Positions 34,035 to 41,876 of a DNA stretch of 41,876 bases are shown in pieces. A program made the position numbers and the translations under genes. The stretch comes from Planctomycetaceae bacterium. Its GTDB lineage: Bacteria > Planctomycetota > Planctomycetia > Planctomycetales > Planctomycetaceae. Under the pieces are notes generated by a model, which was not told the DNA's origin, searched no databases, and saw nothing but the letters and a program-made list of their open reading frames with translations. The stretch lies in the NCBI GenBank assembly GCA_900299185.1, contig OMIV01000173.1, positions 1-41,876 of the forward strand, given 5' to 3'. Every line of letters begins with the position of its first letter. Within the stretch, counting starts at the first letter, position 1.

Positions 34035-34823
34035 CTATTGCTTGGCCGAGTACTTACGGTCGAAGTGCGTGTATCCGCCGTCCACAAACAAGATCTGCCC
34101 AGTCGTGTGGCTCGACTTGGGGGATGCTACGAACACCACCGTGTCGGCAATCTCTTCGCACGTTGTGAAACGTTGTCCGAAGGGAATCATGTCCTCAATC
34201 GCACGACGTGTTCCCAGCGGGTCGGGCATGGTGTCGAGCCAGTTTTCGTACAACGGGGTCCAGACTTCAGCCGGAATAACGGCATTCACGCGGATGCCAT
34301 CTTGAGCGAGGTCGAGTGCCCATTCTCGCGTCAAAGCATTAAGACCGCCCTTCGAAGCCGCATATCCCGAAGTCCCGCCCTGCCCGGTCACACTGACCTT
34401 CGAGCCGATGTTGATGATGCACCCCTGGGACTGCTTCAGATGTGGCAACGCATAGTGGGCCATCGCGTAGACATGCAGCAGATTCCGCTGCAGCGAAGCC
34501 AGAAAGGCATCCGGTCCTGCATCTAAGCCGACGCCATCATTCACACCCGCGTTGTTAACGAGCACGTCCAGACGCCCATAACGAGTGACCGTCGCATCCA
34601 CCGCTCGTTGGCAAGCTGAGACATCGGAGAGATCGGCTTGGATGAAGTAGCAGTCTTGGCCGCGTTTGGCAGATTCGACTTCAAGCTGCCGACCATCCTC
34701 GGCGCTGCGATTCACGTTTGCGACCTTCGCCCCCTCAGAAAGGAACGATTTGACGATCCCCAAACCAATGCCCTTGGAACCACCCGTCACAAGCACGACC
34801 TTGCCAGCCAACTGGAGATCCAC
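34035..34823 (-). CDS. SDR-family dehydrogenase
   Basis: The 262-residue protein is a classical short-chain dehydrogenase/reductase. Residues 13-20 are TGGSKGIG, then NNAG and the catalytic YAASK with a preceding Ser in INIGSKVS, and the C-terminal GQILFVDGGYTHFDRKY. The ending and overall pattern resemble sugar dehydrogenases such as L-fucose dehydrogenase, but that is a guess. It starts at a GTG at 34823 with AGGGG upstream. It is convergent with the DUF1549/1553 gene (54 bp apart) and divergent from nrdJ. Confidence 0.88.
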   Translation of the reverse strand: MDLQLAGKVVLVTGGSKGIGLGIVKSFLSEGAKVANVNRSAEDGRQLEVESAKRGQDCYFIQADLSDVSACQRAVDATVTRYGRLDVLVNNAGVNDGVGLDAGPDAFLASLQRNLLHVYAMAHYALPHLKQSQGCIINIGSKVSVTGQGGTSGYAASKGGLNALTREWALDLAQDGIRVNAVIPAEVWTPLYENWLDTMPDPLGTRRAIEDMIPFGQRFTTCEEIADTVVFVASPKSSHTTGQILFVDGGYTHFDRKYSAKQ

Positions 34824-35314
34824 AGTACCGCCCCTTGTTCGAACCTAATCCCATCTCGCAACAGAATCCCAAGGTTGAAAACGCCCGCCAATTAAACTGG
34901 TACTCTACCAACCGACTCCACTGGTTCGAGCGCATCCTGCTCTCTCTTGCTTGAGAACAGTACGGCATTCCACGCGGTTAGGTGATACGTCGCAGAACAC
35001 AGCTCTCAGCAATCATCTCGCTCAACTCCGACATCCAACCAAGCGTTCGTTTAACCCGCATAAACGCGGCTATTCTTGAGACCTCAAAATCGTACTTCTC
35101 CCTTATTTTAAAGCCATAATCACGTGACTAATGGTATCGAAATAGATCTTACTCAGCATCGTTTTGCAGCCTGTCAGCCAGCTTGCTCCACTGATCATTT
35201 CGTACCACATCGATCGATTTTTCCGATTTTGATGATGTTGCCTTAATCCCGAAACGACAGGACTTTCCGGCAAGTCCTGCTCCCCATCTGAGACCAACTT
35301 CGAAACATGGCTGC

Positions 35315-35342
35315 TTGACAGTCCGAGTACCGGGCCTATCAT
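35315..35342 (+). promoter_or_regulatory. Sigma-70-type promoter for nrdJ
   Basis: A perfect -35 hexamer TTGACA (35315-35320) is followed after 16 bp by TATCAT (35337-35342), five of six matches to the -10 consensus. Transcription would start near 35349, leaving about 405 nt of leader before the nrdJ start. It is the best promoter-like sequence I noticed in the window. Confidence 0.65.
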
Positions 35343-35361
35343 CCACCCCGCCGCGTCTGAC

Positions 35362-35408
35362 CCCCTAGATCTCGAGCCAAACAAGACGGCACACACAACA
35401 AATTGTGC
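35362..35408. promoter_or_regulatory. Tandem NrdR-box candidate
   Basis: ACACAACAAATTGTGC at 35393-35408 matches the NrdR box consensus (ACACWATATATWGTGT) at 13 of 16 positions. A weaker copy, CCCCTAGATCTCGAGC at 35362-35377, matches at 9 of 16 and begins exactly 31 bp earlier, the usual spacing for paired NrdR boxes. Both lie just downstream of the predicted transcription start, suited to repression. NrdR represses ribonucleotide reductase genes in many bacteria. The nrdR gene itself is not in the window. Confidence 0.55.
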
Positions 35409-35754
35409 TAGCGTCGGGGGGCAGAATGACGATGACTAGGGCAGGTGTTGAGCCTGAGTTGGTCGTGTTAGGGCAGCCCTTCGGGGTGCTTGCCTGCGGT
35501 TTTGTCATTGAGATCTCACTGCCTTTTTGCGTTTGGCAGCGAGGAACCATTACGACACTCCAGGACGGTCACGCTTTTGATTTCGGCGAGCAGGGATGAG
35601 TATCTCTGCCGGAATTTCTCCCAGTTCGTATCTCTTCGGGATCGCTCTGCGCCCCGACGAACCCAGTTCCGCTTCTGTTTTCTGTCAGTTCATTGCGCCA
35701 TTTCTCTTGCCACAGTTTCCCGTGGCCCCATCTTTCTTCACGAAGGAGTGCATG

Positions 35755-38703
35755 ATGCACCGCAACAAGGCGTTCTTTGAGGACGAAGACCTTATGAACA
35801 GCGAAGCCAGCCGAGTCGCTACCGTCGTCAATGAATCATCTCCCATGCAGATCGAGCCGTGCTTCTGCCCCGTTGGTGTTGATCCATTCGACACCGTTGA
35901 GTGGGAAGAGCGCACTGCTGCGATCAAGGACGAAAACGGCAAGGTGCTCTTCGAGCAGACTCGCTGCCTTGTTCCGAAGGACTGGAGCGCCCTGGCGACC
36001 AACGTCGTCGTCAGCAAGTACTTCTATGGTGAGCACGGCACGCCCGAACGAGAGAGCAGCGTCCAGCAAGTCATTCATCGCGTCGCTCGTACGATTGCTG
36101 ATTGGGGTACCGAGGACGGCTACTTCGCATCGAAAGCAGACGGAGAAAACTTCTACCGCGAACTGTCTTGGCTCTGCCTGCACCAGTTCGGCTGCTTCAA
36201 CTCGCCGGTTTGGTTCAACGTTGGTCTCTACCATCAATACGGTGTGAAGGGCTCGCGCGGTAACTATCGGTATGACGTTGAGACCCGGTCGATTCGCCGA
36301 CCAGATACTCCATACGAGTACCCACAAGCTTCCGCATGTTTCATCCAGTCTGTTGAAGACAACATGGAAGACATCATGCGATTGGCTCGCAGTGAGGCCA
36401 TGTTGTTCAAGTTTGGTTCCGGCACGGGCACGGACTTGTCGACGATCCGATCGTCTAAAGAGAAGCTGTCAGGCGGTGGTTCGCCGTCGGGGCCGCTCTC
36501 TTTCATGCGGGTCTATGACCAGATCGCTGCAGTAGTGAAGTCGGGCGGCAAGACTCGCCGAGCAGCCAAGATGCAGAGCCTCAAGGACTGGCATCCCGAC
36601 GTTCTGGAGTTCATCCAGTGCAAGGCCAAGGAAGAGAAGAAGGCGCGAGTGCTCATTGAAAGTGGCGAGTACGACTCGAACTTCAATGGCGAAGCTTACA
36701 GCTCGATCATGTTCCAAAACGCGAACCTCTCCGTGCGCGTCTCGGACGACTTCATGAAGTCGGTGGTCGATAGCCGCAAGTGGACGACGCACTGGGTCAC
36801 GGACGAAACTAAGACTGGTCCCGAGTACGATGCCAAGTATCTGATGGGCCAGATCGCTCACGGCACTTGGTACTGCGGAGATCCTGGAGTCCAATACGAG
36901 ACCACTATTAATCGCTGGCACACCTGCAAGAACACGGGACCAATCAACGCTTCGAATCCGTGTTCCGAGTACATGTTCCTCGACGACACTGCATGCAACT
37001 TGTCGAGCATCAATCTGCGTAAGTTCCAGTTGGAAGACGGCACGTTCGATGTCGAGCGATTCCGTCGAGCCTGCTCGATCTTCATCACGGCCCAGGAAAT
37101 CCTCGTCGATCACGCCAGCTACCCAACGCCCGCCATTGCCGAGAACAGCCACCTGTTCCGTCCGCTGGGATTGGGATATGCCAACCTCGGCAGCTTGTTG
37201 ATGTCGATGGGCATTCCTTACGACAGCGACGCTGGTCGCGGTATCTGCGGTGCGTTCACAGCACTGCTCAATGGCCAGGCTTACCTGACCTCTAGCCGCA
37301 TGGCGAGCTACATCGGCCCGTTCGCTGGTTACAAAGAGAACCGCGACTCGATGCTCGGTGTGATGGAGATGCATCGCGATGCCACCAATCGCATCGACTC
37401 GGCCTGCCCCGAGTATCTGCGGAAGGCTGCTCGTCAGGTGTGGGATGAATGTGTCGATTCCGGCAAGAAGTACGGCTATCGCAATGCTCAAGCGACGGTG
37501 TTGGCTCCAACCGGCACGATCGCCTTCATGATGGACTGCGACACGACGGGTATCGAACCGGACATCGCGCTCATCAAGTACAAGCAACTGGCCGGTGGCG
37601 GCATGATGAAGATCGTGAACCGCACGGTGCCTCAAGCCTTGAAGTCTTTGGGCTACAACGAGCAGCAGGTCACTGACATCCTGAAGTTCATTGATACTCA
37701 AGAGACGATTGAAGGTGCTCCGCATCTGAAAGCCGAACATCTGCCAGTCTTCGATTGTGCCTTCAAGGCTGCAAAGGGCACTCGCACCATCGCATGGAAG
37801 GCGCACGTCACGATGATGGCGGCAGCTCAGCCGTTCTTGTCGGGTGCAATTTCCAAGACCGTCAACATGCCAGCCGACTCGACCGAATCCGATATCGAGG
37901 ACGCTTACATCGAAGGTTGGAAGCTGGGACTCAAGGCACTTGCGATCTATCGCGATGGGTCCAAGCAAAGCCAGCCGCTGGCGACCACGAAGGAAAGCGA
38001 TCGTAAGAAGAAGAACGAGCAGCCCATCATTCAAGTTGGTCCAGCTCGACGCCGCTTGCCATCAACTCGTCACTCGTTGACGCACAAGTTCTCGGTCGCC
38101 GGTCATGATGGCTACATCACCGTCGGTCTCTACGAGGATGGTTCGCCCGGCGAACTCTTCATCACCATGGCGAAGGAAGGTTCGACCATCGGCGGTTTGA
38201 TGGACACCATCGGAACGCTGACGTCGATGGCGTTGCAGTACGGTGTGCCTCTCGAAGCTCTCGTCAACAAGTTCATGCACATGCGATTTGAACCCGCTGG
38301 CTGGACCGGCAATCCAGAGCTGCCCAACGCCAAGAGCGTCGTGGACTACATCTATCGCTGGCTCGGCATTCAATTCTTGCCCGGCTTCCGGGAGAAGAAC
38401 TCTCCGAATGCCAACAATCATGGTGGCCATTCGACAAACCACACCGTGAAGGCGACTCCCATCGAGTCGAAGATCACTTCAGAGCAAAAGCTGACCGACG
38501 AGGTAGCGGGGTTGATCGATTCGCACTTGAAGAAGGCGACGAAGGAGCAACTCGAACCGGCTGACAGCCCTGCGATTCGCAGCCAGCAGTTTGCTCACTT
38601 CCAATCGGATGCTCCGGCATGCGATGGCTGCGGAGCGATCACCGTCCGCAACGGCAACTGCTACTTGTGCCACAACTGTGGTGCCAGCATGGGTTGCAGC
38701 TAG
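35755..38703 (+). CDS. nrdJ: Adenosylcobalamin-dependent class II ribonucleotide reductase
   Basis: The 982-residue enzyme is a class II ribonucleotide reductase that makes deoxyribonucleotides with coenzyme B12. Landmarks include ACFIQSVEDNMEDIM and FKFGSGTGTDLSTIRS near residues 195-230, NPCSEYMFLDDTACNLSSINL around 400-420, and the ATVLAPTGTIAFMMDCDTTGIEPD segment near 580-600. The C-terminus holds a Cys-rich zinc-ribbon-like end (CDGCG and CYLCHNCG) that probably relays electrons. The frame opens at 35596, but the leading part reads as non-coding. An AAGGAG at 35743-35748 serves ATG codons at 35752 and 35755; the second has better spacing. A strong terminator follows at 38768-38805. It has its own promoter and a probable NrdR operator. 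Confidence 0.95.
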   Translation: MHRNKAFFEDEDLMNSEASRVATVVNESSPMQIEPCFCPVGVDPFDTVEWEERTAAIKDENGKVLFEQTRCLVPKDWSALATNVVVSKYFYGEHGTPERESSVQQVIHRVARTIADWGTEDGYFASKADGENFYRELSWLCLHQFGCFNSPVWFNVGLYHQYGVKGSRGNYRYDVETRSIRRPDTPYEYPQASACFIQSVEDNMEDIMRLARSEAMLFKFGSGTGTDLSTIRSSKEKLSGGGSPSGPLSFMRVYDQIAAVVKSGGKTRRAAKMQSLKDWHPDVLEFIQCKAKEEKKARVLIESGEYDSNFNGEAYSSIMFQNANLSVRVSDDFMKSVVDSRKWTTHWVTDETKTGPEYDAKYLMGQIAHGTWYCGDPGVQYETTINRWHTCKNTGPINASNPCSEYMFLDDTACNLSSINLRKFQLEDGTFDVERFRRACSIFITAQEILVDHASYPTPAIAENSHLFRPLGLGYANLGSLLMSMGIPYDSDAGRGICGAFTALLNGQAYLTSSRMASYIGPFAGYKENRDSMLGVMEMHRDATNRIDSACPEYLRKAARQVWDECVDSGKKYGYRNAQATVLAPTGTIAFMMDCDTTGIEPDIALIKYKQLAGGGMMKIVNRTVPQALKSLGYNEQQVTDILKFIDTQETIEGAPHLKAEHLPVFDCAFKAAKGTRTIAWKAHVTMMAAAQPFLSGAISKTVNMPADSTESDIEDAYIEGWKLGLKALAIYRDGSKQSQPLATTKESDRKKKNEQPIIQVGPARRRLPSTRHSLTHKFSVAGHDGYITVGLYEDGSPGELFITMAKEGSTIGGLMDTIGTLTSMALQYGVPLEALVNKFMHMRFEPAGWTGNPELPNAKSVVDYIYRWLGIQFLPGFREKNSPNANNHGGHSTNHTVKATPIESKITSEQKLTDEVAGLIDSHLKKATKEQLEPADSPAIRSQQFAHFQSDAPACDGCGAITVRNGNCYLCHNCGASMGCS

Positions 38704-38767
38704 TTGACCTCAAGGTCGCTCGATCCGACGATCGATGACTTTAAGACTTGAATCCACCTTCCTCCGG

Positions 38768-38805
38768 AAAATGCCGCAGTCCTCGGACTGTGGCATTTTC
38801 TTTTT
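38768..38805 (+). terminator. Rho-independent terminator after nrdJ
   Basis: A 14-bp stem (arms 38768-38781 and 38786-38799, with one G-T pair) closes a CTCG loop and runs into TTTTCTTTTT. This is a classical intrinsic terminator 65 bp after the nrdJ stop. The A-rich left arm could also serve the convergent lipoprotein gene. Confidence 0.92.
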
Positions 38806-38824
38806 CTACGACTCGAAACAAGTC

Positions 38825-39016
38825 CTATTTCACAACGTCACTGTGCATTGAAGTCGGCACTGGTGACAGCATGGTCGGAGTCGATGGAACACTTGGAGGA
38901 ACGACTTTGAGACGTTGGTAAGAACTGCTGAAACCACCCGGACGGTAATAGTCTGGCAACTGACAGCCCACCGCTGACAGACACGCCACAGCCATGATGA
39001 TCATCCGACAAAGCAT
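38825..39016 (-). CDS. Small lipoprotein
   Basis: The 63-residue product has a short signal with lipobox LSAVGC (Cys 18), so the mature protein of about 46 residues should be lipid-anchored. The rest is rich in Pro, Ser and Tyr (DYYRPGGF and SVPSTPTMLSPVP), without recognisable fold. The ATG at 39016 has AGGGGA upstream. Very small lipoproteins like this are often missed, and the lipobox is the main evidence that it is real. Confidence 0.75.
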   Translation of the reverse strand: MLCRMIIMAVACLSAVGCQLPDYYRPGGFSSSYQRLKVVPPSVPSTPTMLSPVPTSMHSDVVK

Positions 39017-39257
39017 GCTCGTCCCCTAAGACACTCCACCGTGGGCATTGCTAAAGTCGCCCTGGTCGGCAAACTCTCATCGGCGAGCGGAGGCTTCTCT
39101 CGACACAGCGACAGGGTTAATCAGCCCGTCACTCGACCAGATCCAGGAAATGCTCGCAGCCGGGCCAGGCAATAACCTCCCACTCCCAAGCTTGGCCAAA
39201 TTGCCGCGAAACTTGGCCGATTCGAAACTCTTTCTCATGCCGAAAGGACTCACCGCC

Positions 39258-39794
39258 ATGCGACGACTGTTTCTCACTGCATTGATCCTGACCACGTCGT
39301 TTGTGCCACAGTTGCTGGCGCAAGACGCTCCTAAGAAAGCAGATCAACCGCCGCTGGAGAAAGCTCCCGTAAAGACCCGCGAGCAAGCGGAGAAAGACTT
39401 TGAGGAACTACTAAGTGGATCATCTCTTGTCGGCTTCTTCACAACTGACGGGCAAACCGGAGACAAGCCACTGAAGCCTGATCGTTACAAGCTCGGCTCA
39501 GTTAAGAAGATGCCCGGCAAAGAGGACACATACATTTTCAGCTACGACTTGAAGGGCAATTCGATCCCACTGATCTTGACCGTCAAATGGGCCGGCACGA
39601 CTCCAGTCATAGTCCTCGACGAACTAACAATTCCCGGCCTGGGCACGTTCTCATCCCGCGTGATGTTTCATGGCGATCGCTATGCCGGAACGTGGCAGCA
39701 TGGAGCCGTTGGCGGATTGATGTTCGGCAAGGTCGAGAAAGCTGACGCAAAGAAGGCCGAACCCAAACCTGCCGACAAGCCCAAGGCCGAGTAA
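39258..39794 (+). CDS. Secreted protein of unknown function
   Basis: The 178-residue protein has a signal peptide (about 1-21, ending LLAQD) and a single beta-rich domain (about 45-155) with LVGFFTTDG, TYIFSYDLKGNSIPLILTV and FHGDRYAGTWQHGAVGG, then a Lys/Ala/Pro-rich tail. Comparable proteins occur in planctomycetes without a known role. The frame opens at 39048; the ATG at 39258 follows an AAGGA and begins the signal peptide. An earlier ATG at 39237 is possible. Confidence 0.78.
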   Translation: MRRLFLTALILTTSFVPQLLAQDAPKKADQPPLEKAPVKTREQAEKDFEELLSGSSLVGFFTTDGQTGDKPLKPDRYKLGSVKKMPGKEDTYIFSYDLKGNSIPLILTVKWAGTTPVIVLDELTIPGLGTFSSRVMFHGDRYAGTWQHGAVGGLMFGKVEKADAKKAEPKPADKPKAE

Positions 39795-39829
39795 TACCTA
39801 TTCCAGTAATCGAACTCCGCAGCATACCT

Positions 39830-39860
39830 CAGCACGTTCGGACTCGAAACCGACGTGCTG
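39830..39860. terminator. Probable terminator hairpin
   Basis: CAGCACGTTCGG (39830-39841) pairs with CCGACGTGCTG (39850-39860) with one bulged T and an 8-nt loop, followed by ATTT. It lies between the convergent secreted-protein and ExbB-like genes. The lack of a longer T run lowers confidence. Confidence 0.6.
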
Positions 39861-39915
39861 ATTTGACGTCGCCCCGCTGCGTGAGTGCAGGCAACTCCAA
39901 GAAAGACGTCGGCGT

Positions 39916-40347
39916 TCAACGGCCGGTCGCTGTTGATTCAAGCGAGCCATCACTCGACCGCCCCAGAGATCGAACCAAGAGAGCGATAACGGCGACCAAG
40001 TAGCTGGGAATCGTCAATAAGAGTGCTTCAAAGGGCAGTAGCAACGCTTCCGAAAGAGCTTCTGCCCAGACTGAAGCAGAGACAACAGCCTGGTCGCTCA
40101 TCGCCAGGACGCTAAAGGATGCGATAAGGCTCTTTAAGAACCACATGATCGACATCGCGAAGGGACCGTGAAGCAGCAGCACAAGTGTTGGTCCGACGAT
40201 CGGGCCGCGTCCTCGAATAACGACAACGATCGTCAGCACAAACACCACGAGCGATGTCATGACAACGAAGAGCCCACCCAGTCCCGACGTGCGAATTATC
40301 CAATCAAGTTGTGAATTGGATGCTTCTTGAGCAACTAGTTCCAGCAT
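39916..40347 (-). CDS. ExbB/TolQ/MotA-like membrane protein
   Basis: The 143-residue protein has about three hydrophobic segments, and the last part (SEALLLPFEALLLTIPSYLVAVIALLVRSL region) resembles the pore helices of the ExbB/TolQ/MotA proton-channel family (acidic residue, then Leu/Ala-rich helix with an internal Ile-Pro). The protein is much shorter than full ExbB (about 240), and no ExbD/TolR partner is adjacent, so this may be a diverged or degenerate relative. The ATG at 40347 has GGAG about nine bases upstream; the frame opens at 40398. Confidence in the gene is good, in the family moderate. Confidence 0.65.
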   Translation of the reverse strand: MLELVAQEASNSQLDWIIRTSGLGGLFVVMTSLVVFVLTIVVVIRGRGPIVGPTLVLLLHGPFAMSIMWFLKSLIASFSVLAMSDQAVVSASVWAEALSEALLLPFEALLLTIPSYLVAVIALLVRSLGRSSDGSLESTATGR

Positions 40348-40455
40348 GGCAATCAGCTCCGTGGAGTTTGAAAAACACGATCGGAATGGCCCCGACACTT
40401 TTGCCTAAACGCAGTCGTTTGTGATCGATCATCAGCAATCTACTGGGGCCGACTC

Positions 40456-41874
40456 TTAGGCCAAGATTTCCTGCACGATCCTGGCTTTGTCCGCCTCGAC
40501 GAGTTGTCCGGTTGTCGTACCGCGCGGGAATGAGACTCGCTGATGATTGAGTCCGAAAAGATGGAACAGGGTCGCGTGGTAGTCGTAGTGCATTACCACG
40601 TTTTCGACGGCCTGATGCCCGATGTCGTCAGTCGCTCCGTATGTCACACCAGCCTTCACGCCTCCTCCGGCGAGCCAATGACTAAACCCGTATGTGTTGT
40701 GGTCTCGTCCGAGATCCTTGCCCTGTTGAATGACAGGCAGGCGTCCCATCTCGCCGCCCCAATGGACCAGCGTCGTATCAAGCAACCCTCGTTGCTTCAG
40801 ATCAGCGACCAAAGCCGCTGCGGGTTGATCAACCTTCTTCGCGGCACGAGGCAAGCTCGCAACGATGCCGCTGTGATGATCCCACTCTTGATTGGCGGTA
40901 AAGATTTGGACGAAGCGGACTCCGCGTTCAATCAACCTCCGGGCAATCAAGCATCTCGTCCCAAACTCTTTCGTCTCGCTACGGTCGAAGCCATACATCG
41001 ACTGAGTGGCCTGCGTCTCTGAACTGATATCGAAGGCTTCCTTGGCAGCCGTTCGCATGCGTGCCGCGAGTTCATAGCTCGCGATACGTGCCGATAAATC
41101 ATTCTCGCCGGGCCGAGCTTGCAAGTGCTCGCGATTGAGTTGGCCAAGAAACTCCAGCAAGTTCTCTTGAGGTCGCCCTCGAAGATAAGGCGGCGCATCC
41201 AGATTCGCGATGCGAGGCTCTGTAGGACGCGCGACAGTTCCTTGAAACAACGACGGCAAGAATCCGTTCGACCAGTTGTAGACGCCTTCAACCGGCAGCG
41301 ACGCGGGATCTCGCAAGACCATGAACGCGGGCAAGTTGTCGTTCTCGCTGCCGAGTGCGTAAGTCATCCAGGCCCCGAGTGACGGCCGGCCCGGCGCGAT
41401 CGTCCCATGTTGCAGAGCGAAGATGGACTGGCCGTGATTGTTGACCGCCGTCCGCATTGAGCGAATCAAGCAGATGTCATCCGCTACCGTGCCAAGATGC
41501 GGCAGTAGCTCGCTGAGTCTCAGACCGCATTCGCCATGCGAACGAAACGTCCACGGGCCTGAGAAGAGTTTGCGACTGGCTTGATCAACGCTGTCGAACT
41601 TGAAGTCGCCGCCCGAGTAGTCCTGCATGTGGAACTTCTTCAGTTCCGGTTTTTCATCGCAGAGGTCCACATGACTTGGTCCTCCTTGCATAAACATACT
41701 CACCATTGCACGAGCACGATGCGCCGCATGAGTTGGCTTGGGATGCAGATCAAACGATTGCTTTTCCAACGTCGGCTTTGGTCCGGCGCTCATGGCGTCG
41801 CGCTGCAGCAACCAATTCAATGCCAGGTTTCCGAGCATAAACGTCTGAGCCGACAAGAAGTGGCGACGGTTCAT
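40456..41874 (-). CDS. DUF1501 protein
   Basis: The 472-residue protein belongs to the DUF1501 family (alkaline-phosphatase-like fold), abundant in planctomycetes. It starts MNRRHFLSAQTFMLG, a twin-arginine-like export signal, and carries MFMQGGPSHVDLCDEKP, MRTAVNNHGQSIFALQHG, EWDHHSGI, HWGGEMGRLP and GRDHNTYGFSHWLAGGG segments typical of the family. The ATG at 41872-41874 is two bases from the window edge, so its promoter and any DUF1549/DUF1553 partner upstream are not visible. Catalytic function is unknown. Confidence 0.95.
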   Translation of the reverse strand: MNRRHFLSAQTFMLGNLALNWLLQRDAMSAGPKPTLEKQSFDLHPKPTHAAHRARAMVSMFMQGGPSHVDLCDEKPELKKFHMQDYSGGDFKFDSVDQASRKLFSGPWTFRSHGECGLRLSELLPHLGTVADDICLIRSMRTAVNNHGQSIFALQHGTIAPGRPSLGAWMTYALGSENDNLPAFMVLRDPASLPVEGVYNWSNGFLPSLFQGTVARPTEPRIANLDAPPYLRGRPQENLLEFLGQLNREHLQARPGENDLSARIASYELAARMRTAAKEAFDISSETQATQSMYGFDRSETKEFGTRCLIARRLIERGVRFVQIFTANQEWDHHSGIVASLPRAAKKVDQPAAALVADLKQRGLLDTTLVHWGGEMGRLPVIQQGKDLGRDHNTYGFSHWLAGGGVKAGVTYGATDDIGHQAVENVVMHYDYHATLFHLFGLNHQRVSFPRGTTTGQLVEADKARIVQEILA

Positions 41875-41876
41875 GA

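Larger units (their letters stand above)
34824..35754. other. Long intergenic region and nrdJ leader
   Basis: No gene is supported over these 931 bp. The stretch contains, in order, a hairpin at 35258-35279 (CAGGACTT-TCCGGC-AAGTCCTG), a promoter at 35315-35342, a tandem NrdR-box candidate (35362-35377 and 35393-35408), two direct copies of TAGGGCAG (35437 and 35469), a UUCG-loop hairpin near 35474-35490, and a CTGCC/GGCAG hairpin at 35519-35539. Minus-strand frame 35103-35396 and plus-strand frame 35405-35599 lack protein character and cross these elements. No cobalamin-riboswitch B12 box was found. Confidence 0.6.

Noticed and set aside
35103-35396. 97-codon minus-strand frame between the SDR gene and nrdJ
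   Set aside because: It matches no family I recognise, has no clear ribosome site, and overlaps the promoter and operator candidates.
35405-35599. 64-codon plus-strand frame in the nrdJ leader
   Set aside because: It has no protein character, spans hairpin-forming sequence, and is not needed to explain the region.
35349-35754. Cobalamin riboswitch upstream of nrdJ
   Set aside because: No B12 box and no conserved core were found; GAGATCTCACTGCC near 35510-35523 only superficially resembles part of the box.
1-41876. CRISPR array, prophage, insertion sequence or defence island
   Set aside because: No regularly spaced repeats, transposase, integrase, phage structural or known defence genes were seen.

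Overview
The window looks like a chromosomal segment of a member of the Planctomycetota (Pirellula/Planctomyces type). The evidence is a set of families concentrated in that phylum: a DUF1501 protein, a DUF1549/DUF1553 protein with an Ig-like domain and a haem-like motif, a secreted sulfatase, a fused M50 peptidase/HlyD adaptor, a DUF5117-type metallopeptidase, a Tat-exported enolase-superfamily enzyme, and several secreted proteins of unknown function. I count 31 protein genes and no tRNA, rRNA, CRISPR array, transposase or phage gene. Genes lie singly or in runs of two or three on both strands, separated by 50-500 bp gaps, often with strong palindromic terminators between convergent genes.

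Layout. 1-5.7 kb: larB, then a cyclic-nucleotide pair (FHA-GAF-class III cyclase followed by a class II cyclic-nucleotide phosphodiesterase), a small membrane-anchored protein, and a yacG-rluA operon on the minus strand. 5.8-12.6 kb: sulfatase, PqqD-like/M50/HlyD fusion, glutathionylspermidine-synthase-like ATP-grasp enzyme, and a short hybrid-cluster protein. 12.7-21 kb: C45 autoproteolytic acyltransferase/hydrolase, a galactonate-dehydratase-like enzyme, a large zinc metallopeptidase, and a GYF-like multi-pass membrane protein. 21.1-25.1 kb: housekeeping metabolism (class I fumarase, small membrane protein, MetF) and a CitG-type protein. 25.2-34.8 kb: polytopic membrane protein, ECF sigma factor with an overlapping membrane partner, secreted alpha-toroid protein, beta-lactamase-fold hydrolase, cupin, DUF1549/1553 protein, SDR dehydrogenase. 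34.8-41.9 kb: B12-dependent ribonucleotide reductase with a long regulated leader, a small lipoprotein, a secreted protein, an ExbB/TolQ-like membrane protein, and a DUF1501 protein that starts two bases inside the right edge.

Points of most interest. (1) The nrdJ upstream region holds a near-consensus promoter (TTGACA-N16-TATCAT), a strong NrdR-box candidate with a weaker second box exactly 31 bp away, and about 400 nt of predicted leader with hairpins and a direct repeat. (2) The class III cyclase keeps its metal and transition-state residues but has Asp and Gly at the two purine-selecting positions, and it is followed by its probable degrading enzyme. (3) The Hcp lacks about 115 residues between the N-terminal cysteines and the catalytic part yet keeps every hybrid-cluster ligand. 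(4) A PqqD-like domain, an intramembrane protease and a secretion adaptor are fused in one chain next to an ATP-grasp ligase. (5) A REPIN-like doublet of inverted hairpins lies between metF and the citG-like gene. No single locus here is a clearly new defence or mobile system. All family assignments come from reading motifs, without database searches.
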